From Equivita sp045641605 (GTDB lineage: Bacteria; Actinomycetota; Coriobacteriia; Coriobacteriales; Eggerthellaceae), in contig JAZUHG010000022.1 in assembly GCA_045641605.1 (NCBI GenBank), forward strand, positions 1 through 21,028: DNA of 21,028 bases. The letters are read 5' to 3'. Made by a program: the position numbers and the translations under genes. The notes beneath the pieces are model-generated. The model was not told where the DNA came from and made no database searches. It was given only the letters and a program-made list of their open reading frames with translations. Numbering within the stretch: the stretch's first letter is position 1; every line of letters begins with the position of its first letter. This document shows, one piece after another, positions 1 through 8,071 of the stretch.

Positions 1-50
1 GGGGTGTGGGGGGGGGGGGGTGGGGGAAGTTAGAGGAGGGGGCCCCGTTT
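1..50. other. G-rich low-complexity window end
   Basis: The first 50 bases are almost pure G on the plus strand, with a 14-base G run and then short G blocks and one CCCC. The glycosyltransferase reading frame stays open through it on the minus strand but becomes a run of prolines, unlike the rest of that protein. A poor-quality contig end is the simplest reading. A genuine proline-rich tail cannot be excluded. Confidence 0.55.
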
Positions 51-1431
51 TTGGTGTTGAAGACTTTGAAGTTTCTTCGGCGAATTCTTTTGGATCTACT
101 GTAATAGTATGTTTAATTGGAGTTCATTTAACCTTTTTGAATACAGCAATAATTGCAATTGGGATGTAGGTTAGCATGAAGAATGGGAAGGTGAACATCG
201 CGAGGATTTTTGGACCAGGGTTTGAGCGAACTTTGTACCATTCCACGAAAAGCGTAATCACACCCAGCACAAACATAAACAAGATATAGTTGGCCAGGCA
301 GAACACGATGCTGGAGAGGCTGGCTGTGAGGACCATGCCTGCACTAAGTACTCCGCAAAGGCCAAGGATAATGATGACCAGGTTGAAAAGAATCGCGATA
401 AAGGTGATCAAAAGGCCTGGTGCGATGGTCATTAGCATGTCGTAGCAAGCGAAGCGGTGGCCCTTCGGGTTTGTGAAAATGTGTGTGACCAGGCGTCCGC
501 TATACTTGACGAAGACTTGGTAGAACCCGCGTGTCCAGCGGAAGCGTTGGTTCCAAGAATCCTTGAAGGTGACAGGTTGCTCGTCGTAGAGGACGGCATC
601 GGGTGCGTAACCAATTCGATTGCCGTTGAGGATATTGTTAGTGGCGAACTCGATGTCTTCGGTGAGAAGGAATCATTTCCAACCACCTGCTTTCTCGATA
701 ATTTTGACATCGGTATAAAAGCCAGTACCCGAAACAGCGCAACTAGTATTGAGGTAAGAGCGAGGCTGCGAAAGGAAGCGCGCCTCACGAATAAACCAAG
801 TTCCGTAGCCGGAAGAAATCCAGTTGCTGTCAAAATTTTTAGTATTGCGGTAGCTTGTACCCACCGTAAAGCCTGCATCGTAAACGCGATTCATCGCGGC
901 GAAGTAATGCTTGTCCAAAACATTGTCGGCATCGAAGACGAAGAAGGCCTCGTATTCGCTATTTTTATTAACAGTGCGGCCGGACGGAGCTTGAATTTTA
1001 CCGTAGTTCGCCATGCCACAAACACTCTTGCCAATTTGCTTGCCTAGGCATTCGCGGAAAATAATGTTCATGCCGTAGTCCAGCGCGTAGCCTTTGCCGA
1101 TAAGTTTGCCATTTTGACGCTCGATAACAAAGGCGCCATTGTCCAGTGCGATTTGTGCAGTGTTATCGGTACAATTATCTGCGATGATGAAGATGTCGAT
1201 CAGCTCGCTTGGGTAATCTTGATTCTTGATTGAATCGATGAGATTTTTAATAACAGTGCTCTCGTTGCGGGCGCTAATTATGGCGGCGTACTTGTGATTC
1301 TTGCGCGCGGCGGGATGGTCCTTGCGGCGAAGCAGACCAACAAGCACGTAAAATAGCTGATAAGCATAACAAATAGTAAATGTTAGAATAACGCAGATGT
1401 TAAAAACGTCCACGAATGATATGTACGACAT
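1..1431 (-). CDS. GT2-family membrane glycosyltransferase (partial at window edge)
   Basis: Processive-type family 2 glycosyltransferase that would transfer sugars from nucleotide-sugar donors at the inner membrane; the polymer cannot be told from sequence. One N-terminal membrane segment (residues about 8-35) precedes the GT-A domain, with SARNES near 53, a DAD metal site near 168 (VFDADNVLD), a TED acid motif near 258 and a QRFRW acceptor motif near 305. Two or three further membrane segments follow after about 330. Two in-frame TGA codons at 673-675 (residue 253, in GGWK-W-FLLTEDIEF) and 124-126 (residue 436, KKVK-W-TPIKH) both fit tryptophan, and the family signature continues unbroken through the first. 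Under the standard code the gene splits into two pieces. No stop is seen before the window edge, and the last residues run into G-rich sequence. The start is the first ATG after an extended -10 box. It is divergent from the dipeptidase gene. Confidence 0.85.
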
Positions 1432-1462
1432 CGTGCTAAGCAGTCATTGCATAGTGTGCGGT

Positions 1463-1471
1463 ATTATAGCA
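1463..1471 (-). promoter_or_regulatory. Extended -10 promoter of the glycosyltransferase gene
   Basis: On the minus strand the sequence TGC-TATAAT is a perfect -10 hexamer with the TGn extension, 31 bases before the glycosyltransferase ATG. No good -35 hexamer is visible at 17 bp, as expected for an extended -10 promoter. It lies back to back with the dipeptidase promoter at 1500-1508. Confidence 0.6.
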
Positions 1472-1499
1472 TAATTTGGTCGCTTAACAGGGCTTCGTT

Positions 1500-1508
1500 T
1501 GTTATAAT
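1500..1508 (+). promoter_or_regulatory. Extended -10 promoter of pepD, leaderless arrangement
   Basis: TGT-TATAAT lies exactly 7 bases before the ATG at 1516. A transcript would begin at or within a base of that ATG, leaving no room for a ribosome binding site. This position also argues against the upstream ATG at 1447, which would lie before the transcription start. Confidence 0.6.
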
Positions 1509-1515
1509 GGGCGCC

Positions 1516-3066
1516 ATGCGCAAAATTGAGAAAATGAAATACCCTAATAAGGTGGCCGAATCGGCAAAAATTTCTTCCGAATACGTTCAGCCTGCCGAAG
1601 ACATGGCTCAATCCTTGGTTAACGAGTTTCTGCCCCTTTGCGATATCCCGCATCCCTCAGGTCATGTCGAAGAAATGCGCCAATACCTGCTTGATTGGGG
1701 TAAAAAGAACAAAATTGAGACGTCGCTGGATGAATCGGGTTGCGTTTATATGGACATCCCTGCAACGCAAGGTTGCGAGGATTTTCCAAAGTTGATTTTC
1801 CAAGCGCACTTTGACATGGTTGCGGTTGCGTCAAAGGAAAACCACGACTTCGACCCTTTGACCTCGCCAATTGTACCGATTGTCGATGAGGACGAAGGCG
1901 TTATCCACACGGGTTGGAAGACTTCGCTCGGCGCGGATGATGGCCACGGCGTTGCGACAATGCTTGCGCTTGCCAAGATGGACAAAAATTCAAGCGGAGT
2001 TAAACATGGTGCGCTTCGTTTGATTTTTACTTACGACGAAGAAACGACCTTGCAAGGTTGCAAACTTTTAAATGCCGATGTTGTGGATTCGAAATACATT
2101 GTCAACCTTGACTCTATATATGTAGGGATGATTATTACTTCGGCGGCTGGCGGTTTTTACGCAACTGCGCGCAAGAAGATGAGTCGCATGGCGCCTGGTA
2201 AAAAGAGCAACGTTTTGTCGTTGGAGGTTTGGGGCTTGAACGGTGGTCACTCTGGCGCGGACATTCACTTGAACAGGGGAAACACGCTTGCAATTTTGAG
2301 CGATTTTTTCGAGGCTTGCCTGGCTGAAAGCATCAACTTCAACATTCGATACATTAAAAGTGGGATTTTGATGAACGCGATTCCGTCAAAAATGCTGGCG
2401 GAGGTTGTTATTGGCTACCACGATGCGCAGCGCGCCGAAGAGATTGCCGAAGAGGTAATCGCTGCTGCTAAAGAAAAATACAGCGATGGAAGCTCGCTTG
2501 AATATAAGCTTGAGATCCGCGAGGCCAGCGAGCTTCCGGTCCTTAGCATCAGCGATTCCATGAAAATTTATTACTTGCTTACGATGCTTCCAATTGGTGT
2601 GATTGAAAAATTCCGTGACGGGCAAGTTCGTACTTCGAACAATGTTGGCCTTCTTGAAATTTATGATGACGTGTTAAATTGCGAAATTTTGTATCGCTCT
2701 ACCGATGCAGACAAAATCAAAAATGCAATTCAAACAATTCAAGATGTTTGTGAAGACAATGACATCGACTTCGGAATCGAGACGATTTTTGCGGCCTGGC
2801 CAAAAGCGGAGGATAATCCGCTTAAGGATTTGTTTGCGGAAGGTTTTGCTGAGACTTCGGAGATTGAGGTCGATACGCTGGACATTCACGCAGGTCTAGA
2901 GAATGGCTATTTGCTCCGAAAGCGCCCTGACGCGATTATGACAAGCATCGGTTGCGACGTGGTTAATGAGCACAGCCGAAAAGAGACGATGTTCACGAAG
3001 TCGCTGCCTGCATATTGCGCGTCCATCCTTTATGTTCTTCAAAACGCCAATACACTCCAGAATTAA
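1516..3066 (+). CDS. pepD: Beta-Ala-His / aminoacyl-histidine dipeptidase (peptidase M20C, PepD type)
   Basis: Cytoplasmic di-zinc dipeptidase that hydrolyses small peptides such as Xaa-His. At 516 residues it is slightly longer than the roughly 485 usual for PepD. Visible metal-site motifs are QAHFDM (His98, Asp100), LGADDGHG (Asp141), TYDEETTLQG (Glu175-Glu176), NLDS, the lid-domain GGHSGADIH, and a C-terminal HAGLENG. The frame is open from an ATG at 1447, but the extended -10 box at 1503-1508 makes the ATG at 1516 the better start, probably leaderless; ATG 1534 is an alternative. It uses only TGG for its four tryptophans and ends in TAA. A short hairpin with a T run follows it. Confidence 0.88.
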   Translation: MRKIEKMKYPNKVAESAKISSEYVQPAEDMAQSLVNEFLPLCDIPHPSGHVEEMRQYLLDWGKKNKIETSLDESGCVYMDIPATQGCEDFPKLIFQAHFDMVAVASKENHDFDPLTSPIVPIVDEDEGVIHTGWKTSLGADDGHGVATMLALAKMDKNSSGVKHGALRLIFTYDEETTLQGCKLLNADVVDSKYIVNLDSIYVGMIITSAAGGFYATARKKMSRMAPGKKSNVLSLEVWGLNGGHSGADIHLNRGNTLAILSDFFEACLAESINFNIRYIKSGILMNAIPSKMLAEVVIGYHDAQRAEEIAEEVIAAAKEKYSDGSSLEYKLEIREASELPVLSISDSMKIYYLLTMLPIGVIEKFRDGQVRTSNNVGLLEIYDDVLNCEILYRSTDADKIKNAIQTIQDVCEDNDIDFGIETIFAAWPKAEDNPLKDLFAEGFAETSEIEVDTLDIHAGLENGYLLRKRPDAIMTSIGCDVVNEHSRKETMFTKSLPAYCASILYVLQNANTLQN

Positions 3067-3073
3067 ATTTTTG

Positions 3074-3093
3074 GTGCATTTTGCACGCTTTTT
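3074..3093 (+). terminator. Weak terminator after pepD
   Basis: GTGCA-TTT-TGCAC is a perfect 5-bp stem with a 3-nt loop, followed by GC and five T. It lies 8 bases after the pepD stop. The stem is short, and the same bases sit just upstream of the infC -10 box, so it could instead be an operator. Confidence 0.4.
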
Positions 3094-3101
3094 GCTAATA
3101 T
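3093..3101 (+). promoter_or_regulatory. Extended -10 promoter of the infC operon
   Basis: TGC-TAATAT matches an extended -10 box (TAATAT is also the -10 of the rpsF promoter in this window). It sits directly before the structured leader. No convincing -35 is visible; TTGGTG at 3071 has a 19-bp spacer. Confidence 0.45.
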
Positions 3102-3117
3102 ATGTGCTCCGACAGAA

Positions 3118-3251
3118 GTGAGGGCAAAAGCTCTCCACCTAGCTGGTTGAAAAATACTGATGGGTAATACAAATAAAGCGCCGAAGACTCGGCACCCAAG
3201 CGACACAAGTCGCGATTGTATTGCCCGCAACAAGCGGGTTTTTTATTTTTT
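3118..3251 (+). promoter_or_regulatory. Structured infC leader with intrinsic terminator (candidate attenuator)
   Basis: Several helices can be drawn. GTGAGGGC pairs with GCTCTCCAC (3118-3138, one bulge). An 11-bp helix, GGGTAATACAA at 3162-3172 with TTGTATTGCCC at 3216-3226, encloses two 5-bp hairpins, GCCGA/TCGGC (3180-3193) and GCGAC/GTCGC (3200-3213). The terminator stem begins at 3224 and shares its CCC with the closing helix, so the two structures are mutually exclusive. That is the hallmark of attenuation. Known infC-rpmI-rplT leaders are often controlled by L20; I cannot match this one to a named family. It could also be a separate small RNA. Confidence 0.55.
3224..3251 (+). terminator. 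Rho-independent terminator inside the infC leader
   Basis: CCCGC-AACAA-GCGGG is a perfect GC-rich stem followed by TTTTTTATTTTTT. It lies 144 bases before the infC start and no coding sequence ends just before it, so it terminates a leader or small RNA. Confidence 0.8.
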
Positions 3252-3280
3252 AAGAATAGAACTGTTGGTAAGGACAGTGA

Positions 3281-3377
3281 AAAATAATTTTTGATTTAGA
3301 TTTGCCTGTCTTTTCAATGAAGCGTATTAAATACGTGATTTGAAAAGAAAAGGCAAAGATAAGAAAAAAATTATTTT
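3281..3377 (+). promoter_or_regulatory. Long nested hairpin immediately upstream of infC
   Basis: Four stacked complementary blocks share one axis: 12 bp (AAAATAATTTTT at 3281 with AAAAATTATTTT at 3366), 7 bp (TTTGCCT at 3301 with AGGCAAA at 3351), 9 bp (TCTTTTCAA at 3309 with TTGAAAAGA at 3340) and a terminal CGTAT-TAA-ATACG (3323-3335). The structure ends about 6 bases before the infC ribosome binding site. Probably a translational or RNA-stability control element; identity unknown. Confidence 0.6.
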
Positions 3378-3394
3378 GCAACGAAAGGATGTAA

Positions 3395-4036
3395 GTGGCA
3401 AAAGACGATTTAAAGGTGAACCGAGCTATCCGCGCACAAGAGTGCGTGCTTGTTGGCTATGATGGTCAGCAACTTGGGAACTACGCGGTTCGCGACGCGC
3501 TTGACATGGCACAATCCGAAGGCTTGGACCTCGTTGAAGTTACTCCAAACCAAAAGGTGCCAGTTTGTAGAATCATGGATTACGGCAAATATAAGTATGA
3601 GCGCAGCCGAAAAGAAAAGGCCAACCGCAAAAAGGCTGGCAAGATTGAAACTAAGGAGATGAAGTTTCGTCCAAAAATCGACGTTGGCGATTATGACACG
3701 AAGAAAAAGCATGTACTTCGCTTCTTAGGTCAAGGCAACCGAGTAAAAATTACAATCATGTTCCGCGGCCGCGAAATGGCTCACCCAGAGCAGGGTTTGA
3801 GCATTTTGGAGAAGCTCTCCGAGGAGCTCGAAGACATCGCCGTTGTTGAGGCAGCTCCAAAACTTGAAGGCCGCAACATGTTTATGACAATTGCTCCACT
3901 TCCAGAATATGTCAAGAAGGCGCAAGCCGAAGTGGAGGAAAAACAAAAACAAGGAAAAAACAGTCGACGCAACCGCGAAGCAGCGGCACGTGCGGCTGAG
4001 AAAGTTAAAGAAGCAGAAGGAGGACAAGATGCCTAA
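3395..4036 (+). CDS. infC: Translation initiation factor IF-3
   Basis: IF-3 binds the 30S subunit, prevents 50S joining and checks start-codon/initiator-tRNA pairing. The N-domain shows VNRAIRAQ, GLDLVEV and VCRIMDYGKYKYE; the C-domain shows KEMKFRPKIDVGDYDTKKKH, IMFRGREMAHPEQG and RNMFMTIAPL. A charged, Ala/Lys/Glu-rich tail of about 35 residues extends it to 213 residues against the usual 170-180. The start is GTG at 3395, 6 bases after AAAGGAT; a rare start codon is common for infC. First gene of the infC-rpmI-rplT-alr run; the last 8 bases overlap rpmI. Preceded by the two leader elements at 3118-3377. Confidence 0.96.
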   Translation: MAKDDLKVNRAIRAQECVLVGYDGQQLGNYAVRDALDMAQSEGLDLVEVTPNQKVPVCRIMDYGKYKYERSRKEKANRKKAGKIETKEMKFRPKIDVGDYDTKKKHVLRFLGQGNRVKITIMFRGREMAHPEQGLSILEKLSEELEDIAVVEAAPKLEGRNMFMTIAPLPEYVKKAQAEVEEKQKQGKNSRRNREAAARAAEKVKEAEGGQDA

Positions 4037-4226
4037 GATGAAAACACACAGAGGAACCGCAAAGCGTTTTCGCGTAACCGGTTCAGGCAAAATCATGCGT
4101 GCAAAGGCTTACAAAAGTCACATCATGGCTAAGAAAAGTCAAAAACGCAAGAGGAATTTCCGCAAGGAAACAGAGGTCGCTACTGCTGACCAAAAAACAA
4201 TTGCAAGGAATTTAGGACGCCGATAA
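4029..4226 (+). CDS. rpmI: 50S ribosomal protein L35
   Basis: 65-residue basic protein beginning MPKMKTHRGTAKRF, with the typical KAYKSHI and the C-terminal DQKTIARNLGRR. It is a 50S subunit component. The frame is open upstream inside infC, but ATG 4029 follows AGGAGG at 4018-4023 and gives the family's normal length. It overlaps the end of infC by 8 bases, which suggests translational coupling. Confidence 0.96.
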   Translation: MPKMKTHRGTAKRFRVTGSGKIMRAKAYKSHIMAKKSQKRKRNFRKETEVATADQKTIARNLGRR

Positions 4227-4251
4227 GGTGCTTTATAAAGGAGTGATTTAA

Positions 4252-4605
4252 ATGGCTAGAGTAAAAAGATCTACACACGCTAGAAAAAAGCGCCGCGAGG
4301 TACTTGGCGAAGCAAAAGGTTATTACGGACAAAAGTCACGTAGTTACAGAAACGCTAAGCAACAAGTAATGAAATCGATGCAATATCAGTATCGTGATAG
4401 GCGTAATAAGAAACGCGTTATTCGCAGCCTATGGATTGTTCGCATTAATGCAGCTGCTCGTGAAAATGGCATGAGCTATTCAACTTTCATGAACGGCCTT
4501 AAAAAAGCGGGCGTTGAGCTGGACCGTAAGGTTCTTGCAGACATGGCTGTTAATGAGAAGCAGGCCTTCACAAAGTTAGTTGAAGTTGCAAAAAAGGCTA
4601 ACTAA
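4252..4605 (+). CDS. rplT: 50S ribosomal protein L20
   Basis: 117 residues, the standard length, with MARVKRSTHARKKRREVL, AKGYYGQKSRSYRNAKQQV, RDRRNKKR and LWIVRINAAAR. L20 binds 23S rRNA early in 50S assembly and in several bacteria represses its own operon by binding the infC leader, which makes the structured region at 3118-3377 its plausible target here. The ribosome binding site AAAGGAG precedes ATG 4252. Ends in TAA directly abutting the alr GTG. Confidence 0.97.
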   Translation: MARVKRSTHARKKRREVLGEAKGYYGQKSRSYRNAKQQVMKSMQYQYRDRRNKKRVIRSLWIVRINAAARENGMSYSTFMNGLKKAGVELDRKVLADMAVNEKQAFTKLVEVAKKAN

Positions 4606-5781
4606 GTGAAATTTCGCAACGAAAAAATGGGGGGCATTGCTCCAACCGACAGACGTTGGTCTTGGCTAGAGGTCGATCTGGATGCAATTCGTCATAACAT
4701 CAACACGACGAAGACGAAGATCGGCCCCAATTGCAAGTTGCTTGTAATTGTCAAGGCCGATGCCTATGGTCACGGGGCAGTCCAAATTGCAAAAACTGCA
4801 ACAAATTGTGGCGCAAGCTACTTGGGCGTTGCTACAGTTGACGAAGCGTTGGAACTTCGTGAGGCAAAAATCAACAATAATATTTTGGTTTTATCGCAGC
4901 CTCCCGTTGCTTCCATCCCGCTTCTTGTCAAGCACGACATCATGCCTGCTGTCCACAGCACTGAGTTTGCAATTCAATATGCCGAAGCCGCAGATCAAGC
5001 TGGCAAAACCGCGCCATATCATTTGGCAGTTAACACTGGCATGAACCGCGTTGGCGTTCGACACAACGAAGTCTTGGACTTCTTGAAAAGTGTAAGTTTT
5101 CATCGTGCGCTTAAGCTCGAAGGAACTTTCACACATTTTGCAACTGCCGATAGCGCAGACGAAATGGCTTTCAAACAACAAATGACTTCGTTTACAAATT
5201 TGCTTGATGCGATGAAAAACATGAACATCGACCCGGGTATCGTTCACGCGGCAAATTCAGCTGCAATTTTTCGTTACCCAGAGAGCCACTTCGACATGGT
5301 TCGTCTTGGTGTTTGCATGTACGGTTATTATCCAAGTGATTTAATCAAAAAATATGTTGAGCTTGAGCCAGCAATGAGCGTCCATGCGCGAATTGTTGAC
5401 GAGCGAATTTTGGGAATCGGTGAGGGTGTTTCATACGGCCACAATTACCGTGCCCGTTCGGCTGTTAAAATTTGTACCATTCCTGTTGGCTATGCCGATG
5501 GACTTCATCGTGAAGCTTCGGGCAAAATTGGTGTAATTTATAATGGTAAAACTTTCCCTCAAGTCGGTTCAATTTGTATGGACATGTGCATGTTTGAGAT
5601 TGACATGAATTCTTCGGTGGCTCAACAAAATTTCAATGCGCAAATCGGCGATGAGGTAATTCTTGCTGGTAAAGATGGCGATGCGGTCATAACTCTCGAA
5701 CAACTCGCCGAAGCCTCAGGCACCATTACCTATGAGATTATCTGCTCATTCAGTCGACGCATGCCAGTAATCTACGTATAA
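4606..5781 (+). CDS. alr: Alanine racemase
   Basis: PLP-dependent fold-type III enzyme interconverting L- and D-alanine for peptidoglycan. The PLP lysine lies in VIVKADAYGHGA (Lys50). The second catalytic tyrosine is in GEGVSYGHNY, and the substrate and dimer signatures GYADGLHR and GSICMDMCMF are present. 391 residues, slightly longer than the usual 360-380 because of an N-terminal extension. The GTG start directly touches the rplT stop; ATG 4627 is an alternative. It is unusual for alr to follow rplT without a gap, which makes wall-precursor supply co-transcribed with ribosomal proteins. Ends in TAA, whose last A is the first base of the next ATG. Confidence 0.93.
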   Translation: MKFRNEKMGGIAPTDRRWSWLEVDLDAIRHNINTTKTKIGPNCKLLVIVKADAYGHGAVQIAKTATNCGASYLGVATVDEALELREAKINNNILVLSQPPVASIPLLVKHDIMPAVHSTEFAIQYAEAADQAGKTAPYHLAVNTGMNRVGVRHNEVLDFLKSVSFHRALKLEGTFTHFATADSADEMAFKQQMTSFTNLLDAMKNMNIDPGIVHAANSAAIFRYPESHFDMVRLGVCMYGYYPSDLIKKYVELEPAMSVHARIVDERILGIGEGVSYGHNYRARSAVKICTIPVGYADGLHREASGKIGVIYNGKTFPQVGSICMDMCMFEIDMNSSVAQQNFNAQIGDEVILAGKDGDAVITLEQLAEASGTITYEIICSFSRRMPVIYV

Positions 5782-6209
5782 TGAATGATGAAGTTTTAAC
5801 AGAAGAGCTATTAGAAGAGTTAAGAAACAGACCTGACCTTCGCTCTTTTGTTGAAGAAAAAGATCTTAGTGAAGACTCATTCGCAGATTGTTTGAACAAG
5901 TTTTTAAATGAGAAAAAGCTTGAGCGAAAAGACATAATTCATACAACAAATTTAAATGAGACTCATGTTTATCAAATGTTTTCTGGACAGCGCAACGCTT
6001 CTCGAAATAAAGTCTTACAAATTGCCCTTGCTTTGAAGTTGAACTTGAAGCAAGTTAATCAGCTTCTTCATTCAGCTGGAGTTAGTAGTCTTTATTGTAA
6101 AGACAGGCGTGATGCCATTATTATATATTGTATTGAAAATTCATATGATCTTCAAAAAACCGACGATGAGCTTTTCCGATTCGAGGAAGCAACTCTAAGT
6201 AATGAGTAA
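5781..6209 (+). CDS. Helix-turn-helix (XRE-like) protein paired with a kinase
   Basis: 142 residues. The middle (about 42-98) reads as a lambda-repressor/XRE-type HTH: KFLNEKKLERKDIIHTTNLN, then HVYQMFSGQRNASRNKV and LALKLNLKQVNQLL. The C-terminal 40 residues are mixed and unassigned; no membrane segment. It overlaps alr by one base and the following kinase by 8 bases, so it is translated with the kinase. From memory, XRE-like proteins next to a membrane Ser/Thr kinase recur in anaerobic Firmicutes and Actinobacteria; whether the kinase modifies the regulator is inference. Base composition turns AT-rich from here to about 8730. Confidence 0.75.
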   Translation: MNDEVLTEELLEELRNRPDLRSFVEEKDLSEDSFADCLNKFLNEKKLERKDIIHTTNLNETHVYQMFSGQRNASRNKVLQIALALKLNLKQVNQLLHSAGVSSLYCKDRRDAIIIYCIENSYDLQKTDDELFRFEEATLSNE

Positions 6210-7317
6210 TTCTTTCTTTAAAGATTCTCATGTTACAGTTGAAGAGCTTCTTAAAAAAAGCAATATAGAAAAAACTGAAAAAATTTATCTTCGTGATAAA
6301 ACAAACGAACGTCGCGGCCCATATATTCGTAAAACTATAAATTTAGATTCAGGAATTGGTGAGATTTATATAAAGTTATATGACTTTAATGCTCGCGGTA
6401 AAATATCTTCAAAAATTCCTGAGGTTTTTCATGTTGAAAAATCAAAAGATAAATTAGTTATTATTGAAGAATTTATCGAAGGTGAACCTCTAGATAGGTT
6501 TTTGGCAGGCCAAAATTTTAACAAAGCTGTTTTGGACAATGTTTTTATGCAACTTTGTGACGCAGTTAATTTTTTGCATAATTCATTTAGTTCGCCGGTA
6601 ATTCATAGAGACATCAAACCTTCCAATATATTAATAGATAATAAAAATAATGTCTATTTGATTGATTTTGGAATTTCTCGCGAATACAACAATGAAAAAC
6701 GTCCTGATACTCATAAGTTTGGAACTGTTGGTTATGCAGCTCCAGAACAATTTGGTTACCAGCAAACAGATGTCCGAAGTGATGTTTATGCAATTGGTAA
6801 GGTATTGGAATTTTGTTGCAATACGAAGAGTTGGAAATCCATGCCTTCGTCACTTGATAATTGCTATAGTGAAATTATAGAAAAAGCTACAGAATTTGAT
6901 CCAGATCAACGATATAAAAACGTTAAGCAATTAGTTGCTGCTTATAAAAAAACTACTAGTTTTGTATCTACTTTTCAAAGTTTAGAAAAAAACAAATTTG
7001 TAATTATTTATGGACATATTTGAAATTTATTGTTAGTTGCAACATTCGTTTTTCTTACTGTTGCTTGTTTTTCTGTTGGTTTTACGCCTTCGGATTCAAG
7101 CTATTACAACACACCTTTGTGAGAAAAGATTTGTATCATTATTACAATTGTTCTTTTTATACTTTTGCCTGTAACATTAATTTTTATGTACAAACCTTCC
7201 CTCAGGAAGATTTTCAAAAATTTACCTAAGATCGGCTTTAAGTATTATCTTGTGTTTATGGCCTTTTGTTGCGCTGGCATTGTACTTTTTGGCGCTATCT
7301 CCCAGATATTTGCATAA
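6202..7317 (+). CDS. Ser/Thr protein kinase with C-terminal membrane segments (two TGA-Trp codons)
   Basis: Hanks-type kinase. The catalytic loop is HRDIKPSNIL (His135-Asp137), the metal motif IDFG (Asp155), the P+1 region GTVGYAAPEQFG (Ala180-Glu182), then DVRSDVYAIGK. The glycine-rich loop is not obvious, so the N-lobe is divergent. TGA codons at 7021-7023 (residue 274) and 7120-7122 (residue 307) read as Trp and add about 98 residues containing three hydrophobic stretches (about 275-294, 310-330, 349-370), ending in TAA. The result is a 371-residue membrane-anchored kinase instead of a 273-residue soluble one. It overlaps the HTH gene by 8 bases and is AT-rich. Confidence 0.85.
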
Positions 7318-7318
7318 T

Positions 7319-7333
7319 TTAGCTGTCAGCTAA
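7319..7333. repeat. 15-bp inverted repeat after the kinase gene
   Basis: TTAGCTG-T-CAGCTAA is a perfect dyad starting 2 bases after the kinase stop, with no T tract behind it. It may be an operator or a weak RNA hairpin. Further on, a direct repeat CTTGCAA occurs at 7370 and 7382 (12-bp period), and GATAAAA-TAA-TTTTATC at 7396-7412 lies just before the next ribosome binding site. These are candidate control sites of the 7429 gene. Confidence 0.4.
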
Positions 7334-7428
7334 TGAAAATCCACTATTAATTTATTAACATTCTAAAAGCTTGCAATTAGACTTGCAAAAAAAACGATAA
7401 AATAATTTTATCTTTTAAGGGAGGAATT

Positions 7429-8064
7429 ATGTATTGTGACAAATGTGGCTCGAAACTAAAGAAATCCGATAAATTTTGTAAAAAATGTGGAGCTGAAGTA
7501 AGCAATATAAATAAGGAAGATAATAAATCTTCTTCAAATAAGGATTCAAATAAAAATATCCAGTCTGCTAATGGCGCTCCTAAACTTAATTGATGAAAAC
7601 GTAGAAAAAAATGACAGAAAGTTTTAATTATCATTGGTGGAGTATTTTTACTTTTATGTATTATTGGTGGAGCTGCTAGTGGCGGAAATTCAGAAAGTAC
7701 AAATCAAAACACTAAACAAACTACTGCTTCTTCTAATACAAAAAAACAAGAGAATAATGTTCCACAAGATTATAAAAATGCTTTAAAACAAGCCGAATCT
7801 TACAGTAGTAATCTGCATATGTCTAAACAAGCTATTTATGATCAATTAGTAAGCCAATACGGTGGAAAATTTTCAGCTGATGCTGCTAATTATGCTATTA
7901 CAAATTTAAAAGCTGACTTTAAAGCTAATGCTTTAGCTAAAGCAAAGAGTTACCAGCAAACTATGTCTATGTCAAAATCAGCAATATATGATCAGTTGAT
8001 TAGTCAATATGGAGAAAAGTTTACAAAAGATGAAGCACAGTATGCAATTGATAATTTAGGATAG
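7429..8064 (+). CDS. Zinc-ribbon membrane protein with two Ltp-type repeats (three TGA-Trp codons)
   Basis: 211 residues. N-terminal zinc ribbon (CDKCG at 3-6, CKKCG at 17-20), a polar Ser/Asn/Lys linker, a basic-aromatic stretch with TGA at residues 55, 56 and 62 (read WWKRRKKW), and one membrane helix (about 65-84). A Thr/Ser/Asn linker then leads to two copies of about 45 residues carrying the pattern SKxAIYDQLxSQYGxKF. That pattern matches the Ltp family (host cell surface-exposed lipoprotein, PF07553), known from phage superinfection-exclusion lipoproteins and many Gram-positive surface proteins. Here a zinc ribbon and membrane anchor replace the lipoprotein signal. Topology would place the ribbon inside and the repeats outside. 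The ribosome binding site GGGAGGA precedes ATG 7429. Ends in TAG. Confidence 0.8.
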
Positions 8065-8071
8065 GTGAAGC

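Noticed and set aside
432..1047. Open frames opposite or inside the glycosyltransferase gene (432-878 minus, 457-1047 plus)
   Set aside because: They lie across the conserved glycosyltransferase domain in other frames, show no family motifs and lack ribosome binding sites.
1447..1515. ATG 1447 as the start of the dipeptidase
   Set aside because: It lies upstream of the perfect extended -10 box at 1500-1508 and adds a stretch not seen in the family. ATG 1516 fits better.
3090..3260. T-box, TPP or SAM riboswitch in the infC leader
   Set aside because: The T-box core AGGGTGGNACCGCG, the TPP CTGAGA and the SAM-I core are not found. A partial likeness to the TPP 3' part (CTGATGGGTAATAC) lacks the rest of the motif.
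3891..4028. Upstream extension of the L35 frame inside infC
   Set aside because: L35 begins at ATG 4029 with AGGAGG before it and has its normal 65 residues. The extension is out-of-frame infC sequence.
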